In this document: positions 41,601-50,600 of the stretch, piece by piece
Layout: each line of letters begins with the position of its first letter
Position numbering within the stretch: the stretch's first letter is position 1
DNA from: Lumbricus terrestris
Lineage: Eukaryota > Annelida > Clitellata > Crassiclitellata > Lumbricidae
Assembly: GCA_949752735.1 (NCBI GenBank)
Contig: OX457047.1
Span: 19,834,372 to 19,898,371, forward strand
Reading direction: 5' to 3'
DNA: 64,000 nucleotides
The notes under the pieces: generated by a model
What the model was told of the DNA's origin: nothing
The model's database searches: none
What the model saw: the letters and a program-made list of their open reading frames with translations, nothing else
Position numbers and translations under genes: made by a program

Positions 41601-44600
41601 TTTCCATTGTTGAAATCAATCTCCTTACAACCTAAAATCACAAAACAACCTCAGATGCATTCAAATGATACATGCATCCCTGCTAGACATTGGTGACATC
41701 AAGTTCAGTTTCTATCAGGGTAGAAATGGTTCCTTGCACCGAAACAACGAGTACAAGTGAAAAGAAAAATACCAGAATCAATAACAGTATGAGAAAAGAA
41801 CAATAGGCAGCTGTAGAGGCTTAACAATCGACCGAACTGTTTCTGTATTTAACCCCAATCACAAGATCCACCACCTGGGACCCACATAACGGTCCCTGCA
41901 TTCATCAGGGGCTCACTCCAGGTCGGTCATTTCTGCTGAAGCCTCACGACTGTTATGGTTGGAGTCGGTTAACGCTAGATTATTCAGACACAAGAACTAT
42001 TTACTCAACTGACGATGACAACTGTAAATAACGTGGCGGGAAAAAGGTGCTGAAATAATTTGAATTTTTAAAACCATATTTATACAGCCTAAGGTTTTAA
42101 TTTCAACTATAATATTAACCCTTACCACTCATGTGCCCGCAGCCAAATTTTGGCCAATTATTATTAATCTGAGTGGTAAGGGTTAATATACATACAATAC
42201 AGTTTATAGGAGAAATCGACGACTTTGCATCAACGATATGCGCTTGTTTATATCGCATACGCAGTCCACGCTTCCCCCCATATACTCTTGTTTCCAACTC
42301 TTTATTCGGCAGCTAGGCAGCTCAACACAGGAATTGCTACGTCTAGTTATATATATAAAAGGTCGCTGGGTCACCCACCACCAGAATTCTCGTTTCAGGA
42401 CAGATTTCATTGTTCCTAGCTGTTATAAGCTTTGACTTCCCAGTAATAGCACACAGTCAGAATGAGTCTGTGGGAAGATAAAGCTGTGAAGGAGGAAGGC
42501 TGAGGCGAAGAAAATCAAGTTGGTTGCTAGCATTTCATACCCAGCTTTTAAAGCGCTGCCCTCTTTCATCTATTTCCTCTTCTTCGTGGAAACATTAGCA
42601 AGCACTAAAACCCTGAAGACATCAAGGTCTCGTCTAACGCATACATGTATTGATTCGTGAATTCATCGTCTGACGAAATAATTTGCCTACAATCTTCTGC
42701 AGGAACACTAATGCCGTTCCGCTTAACATACAGTCTCGGCTCATCTTTAGGTGCAGAATTTCAGTCAATTACCAAACAAAATGAATTTTGAGAATTTCTT
42801 ATTTGTAAGATACCATTTTGATAGAATTAGAACTGTGATCTGATCACTCTGTTCCAATGCTTTCTTGGCAGCAGATCAAAAGTTTAATATTTGCTAAGAA
42901 CGTTTTTCTCATATTCAGATGAATGAAACTAAACTAAGTTTATGCAGATGCAAATTATACGATATATGAATTGCATAATACGTATTATATATATATATAT
43001 ATATAATTATATATAAATATATAAAGCATCTATAAAGCACCTCTAAGCATCTCTTCGCTGCTTGAAGATCTTTCTATTTTCATAGGTCTTAAGCGCTTCT
43101 CAAAGCAGAGCTATTCAGAAGCGCTCTCAGCATGTAAGACCTATGTTCACATTAGATGAGAATAGATAATAGGGTCAACCAACGATTATAGACGGGAGCT
43201 GCAGCACTGATGGCGCCTGTGGGTATGATGTCCTGCCATGACTTTCATCAACTTATGGCTGTCCCTGGAATCACCCACAAAACTGATGCTTGATCAGTGG
43301 ATACTAGAGAAGATTGCCATTAATAGCTGCCCGTGAATGGGGATATGGAGCTTAGCTTGCACAAAGACAGTCACTGACTCACTGCGCTGAACAGCCAATG
43401 TGGAGCAGCAGAATAATAATAATAACAATAATAATAATAACAATAATAACAACAGCAATAATAATGACAATAATAATAACAATAACAATAACATTTGTTT
43501 TTATCTTAGCAATTAGGGTGAAAGTCCCTAAGGGATCATAATTATGTACCTCGGGGCAAATTAAAAAAACTAAAATAAAATTTAAAAACTATAAAAAAAC
43601 AAAAACAAAAAACAATAACAATAATAATAACAATAATAATAATAACAACAACAACAACAATAATAATAGGTCCATTCCACACAAATCTGCTTTTACAGTT
43701 AATGTTGAAGTCCATGAACTTCAACATTAACCATAAAAGCAGATTTGCTGAGATCATTAGGGTGGTCCAAAAAAATAAAATTCAAGCTAGACACCAAGGC
43801 GCCCTCTCAGTTTGTTAGACCTGTCAATAGTATTATTGAGACCAAATTTCAGCTTACCAGTCCAACTGGAAGGCGGTGCTCAACGACATCGAAATACTAC
43901 CATGTAGTTGTATTAGCAAGAAATCTTGATGCCTTTTAGCCTGATCAAAAACCTCAACCCTTGTCATGTAGATGAACTTGAAATAGATTCTGTTGCACTA
44001 TCATACTTATTACAGTCAGTGCTAGCTACTTGACAGCTGTTTAGCCATCAAGTGACAAGTGCATTTTGATAGCAATAACACTTCTGGTGATCGAATCATG
44101 AAGCATTGAGATTGTTGGTCACAAATACTGCAGCGCTTATGTGCGATCCTTTTGTCCTGCCATTTTCACGGAAAACCATTTATATGGAGTGCTTAAGAAG
44201 CCAAGATGGAGCATGCTGAAGCTGTAAGATCTGAATTTGTACCAAATTAACCACTTGCAGTACACTGGAAATGTTGACCGCCTGTGAGTGCTAGTTTCAG
44301 GTGATGGTGTCGCTAAACTCTTTGGTATGCCCTAATGTCCCTCTATGACAGGATATAATTTAAATCCAAGGTCATTCATCATCTACTGAAGTTATTGAGA
44401 CTCGCTGATAATGGCTAAGACTTGATCTTTGTCACAACACCGACGTTTTAGTGGAGTGTACGTTTTTCGGGAAAACATGTTATGTAAAATGTTCCTGTGG
44501 TTGGTCTGCTGTCGTCATTGTGATGGAGTTGATTTAAGCCAAAATCTTCATCTTGTGTTGTTGTCCATCTAATCCAAAATAGAGTCCAATCTTAAAGAGA

Positions 44601-47600
44601 TTTAAAGCTATGTGGAATGGTGTGACACGTGACAACATCCGAGTACTGGAAGTCGTATCCGCTACTGAAGCCTCCCATGAGAGAGCGATCAGTTTTATCA
44701 AGTAGACTGCTGAAATTAAAGTCAATTTCAGAGACGACTACCAAGAAGTCATTGAGGTGTCAATGGTTGTCCTTGGAAGTCAGCCCACAATAAGAAACTG
44801 GAGAGCCCAATTTACCATGCACGTTGAATGGCCAGGTTACTGCATACCATCAAAATAATTGTACGATTTAGCAATCAACGTGAAGTATTCAATCTAAGGG
44901 AAAAAACTCAGATTCATCCTTTTGTGTGATTGGGTGCCCTCCTTCACTCAAAGGCATCCTCTTGCTGCTGAAACTCCAGGACAAGATCTGTCAATTTTGA
45001 TTGATATAGGACTTTTGATTCAGGTGACTATTATTTGTAGGAGCTCAACGTAGCTGCCATGAATGTTCTAGAAAATTGTCAATACTTAGTGCCTTTCAGA
45101 TGAGGCTGAATGTCTGACACTGTTATGCTGCCATCTGCCTGATATGGTTCAGATAAGGTGAAGATTTTTACGGAATGACTGCAAATCCTAGTGAAAGGAT
45201 GTTGACAGTAGTGCTGCGATACAGAAGGAGGGGATTGCCTGGGCGAGTTTGCAACCCAGTGAACACTGACACTACTGCCACGCCTGAAATTTGGTGATTC
45301 CTTTTTATACTTACACCAGTGCAATAGCCTGACGATGATGATTATCAGCAGGGTAGGGCTGAAGTCAGCAATTGAGAGTGGTAAACGACATGGCTGAGAG
45401 AAGTGTGAAGTTGTTCAAGGAATTAAACTGACTCATCACTGATGACGAAGAAAGCAGTATTTTCTCCAAGTGGTTGAGGCAAATAGGAAAGCTGTCTCCA
45501 CTCAATCAACAAAGAAATATGCTGTTGACACTGTGCTTGCAAAACCTTCTACAGTGTAGACGTCATCGTGTGTTTGGAGTCACAAAACGAGAACCATAGA
45601 CATTCGTGGATTTAATGATGATTTTGACATTTTTTGACATTCCCCATATTTAAAACCTACTGAAATTTTATATTTCAAGCTCAACAATTGTTTAAGTGTC
45701 ACACATATTGTCATGTTACAGTAATGTATGATCTATCTTGAAATAAAGCACAATTGTATTGGAATATATACTCAACACATTTATTTCTACAATTAACGTT
45801 TTTTTATTGGCCCATGCAAAGTAAGACAGTCGTTGAGCACCGCCTTCCAGTTGGAATAGGAAGCTGAAATTTTGTCTCAATAATACTATTGATAAGTCTA
45901 ACAAACTGGGAGGGCGCCCTGGTTTTTAGCTTGAACTTTATTTTTTACCATGTATCTGTGAACCACACTAGAGATCATAGTAGTTACATTGAGAAGACAG
46001 CCAATTAGGAACTTGGATTTCCCATAAGAAATGAAACTGTAGCCAAACCCACCAAGTGAACGACATTTCCAGCACGTTTGAGAGCATCGACCGCCTGACC
46101 GTGAGTAACGTTAACAGTTGAAATCCCATTCACGGAAATGATTATGTCATTCACCCTGAACAACAACAATAACAATAATAAACGTCTATTAATCTGAACT
46201 CATAATACGATTACATGAAACAGCAATAACATTAAATTCCGAATAACATCAATGCAAAAGCCGATTACTCTAAACATTCAAATCAATGTCAATGCTCTTA
46301 TGCAATGCAACATAAATTTTTGAAGCCTTTCAGTGCTACAAAAAGCCATGTCAGAGAAAGATGCAGCTTATTCACCAGTGCTTTTCAAATCAAGCCAGGC
46401 TGCTGTCTGCTCTGGTGCCAGGTCAGAATCACGGGTGGTCATCATATGCACACTACCTTTCATATGTGTTCACATACGTATTCAAATGTCTCTTCATGAG
46501 AAGCTCTTCATGAAGTAGCGCTATATAAATGTTCATCACACGCGAAGAATGTTCAAAACCTAATAAGCAGGAATCCTTTAATAGCAAATACCAATGAACA
46601 ACCAAACAGATCATTTAAAATACACAACAGAAGTTTTATAACTGTTAGCCAAAGAAATCAAATACCACAGCAAAACCTTCATTCATTCATTCATTTATTC
46701 ATTCATTCATTCATTCATTCAGAGCATTTATATAGCGCCCCTTCAAGAAACTACTCAGAGGCACTTATTACGAGAACAATGTCAGTAGCAATCTTATTTT
46801 TCACATAACCTGCACATAGATGCAGCGTGAATTCAAGAATTTTCAATACTGAGCACACCCATAACTAATGAGCACACCCATACCTAATGAGCACACCCAT
46901 ACCTAATGAGCACACACATACCTAATGAGCACACCCATACCTAATGAGCACACCCATACCTAATGAGCACACCCATACCTAAGGGTACCGTCGAGTGCAG
47001 CAGCTCCCCCTTCTATAATCTTTGTGATGTAGATGCTCGAGTCGTCCCCGATGTGCGGGTTGTCAGTTCCACCAGCAATACTCAACCCTAAACCAGTCAC
47101 ACCCTAAAGAACAAAAGTTAAATCTTAGTTATCTGGCCAACAAGACAGGTCGGGTAACATCATCTGTAACTATCAGTATTGTACTTATACAGTTACTATA
47201 TCCATGTTGACATTTTATGACAACACTGGCCACTTCGTTCACATTGTAAACCTACCTTTGAACCTACCATAATTTAGAGTTTGAAAAGCCGTATAAAATT
47301 GCAAATCTCCAAAATTGCTTAATGCCACACTCAAAATCCATATCAAGGAGACTATCTGATTCACCATCACGATATCAACTCAAATCCTGAAAAATATGTG
47401 TGGTCCAGATGGCCAGGGTGCTTACCTAAAGAAATCTAAAAATATGCACTTTAATGTAATGTAAATATTTAAAATGCCTAAGTAAGTGCAACTTTAATGT
47501 AATGTAAATATTTTAAATGCCTAAGTAAGTGCAACTTTAGTGTAATGTAAATATTTTAAATGCCTAAGTAAGTGCAACTTTAATGTAATGTAAATATTTT

Positions 47601-50600
47601 AAATGCCTAAGCAAGTGCAACTTTAATGTAATGTAAATATTTTAAATGCCTAAGTAAGTGCAACTTTCATGTAATGTAAATATTTTAAATGCCTAAGTAA
47701 GTGCAACTTTAATGTAATGTAAATACTTTAAATGCCTAAGTGCAACTTTAATGTAATGTAAATATTTTAAATGCCTAAGTAAGTGCAACTTTAATGTAAT
47801 GTAAATATTTTAAATGCCTAAGTAAATGCAACTTTAATGTAATGTAAATATTTTAAATGCCTAAGTGCAACTTTAATGTAATGTAAATATTTTAAATGCC
47901 TAAGTAAGTGCAACTTTAATGTAATACAAATATTTTAAATGCCTAAGTAAGTGCAACTTTAATGTAATGTAAATATTTTAAATGCCTAAGTAAGTGCAAC
48001 TTTAATGTAATGTAAATATTTTAAATGCCTAAGTAAGTGCAACTTTAATGTAATGTAAATATTTTAAATGCCTAAGTAAGTGCAACTTTAATGTAAAGTA
48101 AATATTTTAAATGCCTAAGTAAGTGCAACTTTAATGTAATGTAAATATTTTAAATGCCTAAGTAAGTACCCCACAAAAGCCATACCAGGAAGACCAACGT
48201 GTTCACCTCCGCCACATCGAGTCAAGCCCGATAATTGCCTGGTCCCAGAAGCAAGAGAATTTTCCATCAGACTCCCATTCAGCAGTGGTCCAAATGTCGC
48301 CCATAAAAATTTAACCTGACAGCTAATCGATAAACCCAGCTATCAAAAGTTTTACATCTGCCAGCGCAAAGAAGGCCGATCAATCAGGAAGTCGCCAGGG
48401 GGCAGCCATGGCCAGAAAGCATTAGCAACGTCATCTAATTAACCTCGAGTCCTTGACCTTTATGACACGTCTGTCTGCTGCCATCTGCCTTCACACCAGA
48501 TACGAACCCTGTGTGTTCACTGTCGCAGAGTTTATTAGTACGTGCTAACAGAAAATCTGAATCTGTTTCTGTTTCTGTTATATTTAGTCTGTTTTCGCAG
48601 TATTAGCTCTACGAAAAAGGTACAAACTATTTCTCCTTGTTGGATAGAATTCGGCAGAAACAGATAGTTTCGTCCACTTGTCATTATCTTCCTCATGTAA
48701 TAAGTTGTGGTACGTCAACTAAATTTTCTTGAATAAACGAAATATAAATAACACATTAACTATGAGATAAATCCTTATTTATTGTTAGCATCTACTTAAA
48801 GTCTGTAGTCTGACATAACATGTGAAGTAGAAAATCAGCCTACCCTTTCGAGTGTCACTTCCTCGTAGCACCAATCTCGTTCCCCATTTATCTAAAAAAA
48901 CAACAGCCATTCAATGCTTATCATGAAAATGGCACGAGAGATTTGTGCTCATTATGTACATGCAAATTCCATGTAATCTTCAGCAATTTTAAGCTAATTT
49001 AATCCAATAGGAAAGACTGACATAGAAGAGGCTGCCATATTACAGCTACCAAATTGAATCTAGTCTAACTTGTTGTCATGTGTTCCTACCATTTCATGTA
49101 ATCATATTGTGGCTTCACAGAACTTTGAATTAAATGAACAAATATAATTCTTTAATATTATTATTGGAAAATGTTGTTATTGCTGTCCCTAACAAATAAT
49201 ATTAAAGATTGCTCAATCAAAGCTTTAACACTTGACTGACAAGCTGCATCGGTTTCTCAGTTGCTTTTAGCACACTATAGCCATTAAAGAGTTAATACAT
49301 AAATATATTTGAGATCAGTTTTTTCATAGGTCGTTCCAAATGGCATGCAAAAAATTTCGCAAATGCCACAACTCAAAATTAAGCAGTCGAAAGTGCAATG
49401 CCGCACGCAAAAGCCGAATTTATGACATCCCGTCTTAATGTTGTCCCAAATGTACAATCACATGAGCCAATATTTTCTGCAGGGCTGATACATGATACCA
49501 GGGCCGCATTAAGGCTAGTGCGGGCCCGGGTGCTGCGGTAACCTTGCGGGCCCTCCTTTCAGTCGTCTGTCCGCCACTGGTCTACCATGGAGGCACAGTC
49601 ATGCACATGTAATTATACCGTGTTTACTAATGAGTATACACTATACAGCCAATGGATACTTTTCCTTTGGTACGCGTATAATTATTGTTTCTAAGGAAAA
49701 GTTTCCTACACTAGTAGATATAAGTCTACAATACGTGACAGAAGGAGCAAACGACTAGATTCTTCAATTGTTATTTATATTTATATGCCCTATATGCTTA
49801 TAATATTATGATCCTTTCAGTTGATTTTCTTCATTGTCCCCCACGTCCACATTTCGAAGACCTCCAGTCTTCTTATGATTATATTGCTTGCTCTCATGGT
49901 TCATGTCTCAATGTTTTATCATCCGTTTCTCTGGGTTCCTGTTTCCTCTTTTCTTTTCAGTTTATCGTAATTCTTAAATTTTTATTTATAAGTTCGTTCT
50001 CCCTATTTCCAGGTCTAGTAAAATATAGCATCATATTTCTTTTGCAGATTCCAATAATATCCTGGCAAACCGCTCTTTAGAGCGTCATGATCTTCTTGCA
50101 CCAATTATCTAGGTGTAGGAATTATCGGAGAAGAGTAGGCCGACACAGTAAAAGAGATCGAGACAAAGGAATTGGGTAGGATACAGGCTGAGGGCAGATT
50201 CACTGCGAAGAACATTCATGAAGAAAAAATGAAGGGAAGCGAACAAGAGGAGAACCACGACAGCTTATGCTGGATTGGATAATAACAAATGGATAGGCCT
50301 ATGGAAGGTTTGAGGAAGAGGCATCGGACATTTCAGCCAGCCTCGGAGACAGAAAACTATAGAGAAGAAGATGATAAGCTATAATAGGTTTAAGAAATTA
50401 AGAGTTATACATTAGCATGTTTTCTAACGTTATTTCTTTTATTATTTTAAAGAAGCCAGTCAAAATAATTGACTCGCATTGCCTAATTTAAGATAGCCCA
50501 TCACTGTTGATACTTCCCAAAAAGGGCCGGATCAAGGTATGTTCAGCATGTTCGGCCGAACAGGGGCACCACATTTTAGGGGGCCTACACATGCGGGAAA

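Noticed and set aside
47430..48170. CRISPR-like regular repeat array
   Set aside because: Units are contiguous without unique spacers and the genome is animal; this is a minisatellite.
49808..50080. 90-codon hydrophobic plus ORF as a membrane protein
   Set aside because: Inside a hAT element, AT-rich and Phe/Ser biased, with no homology I recognise.
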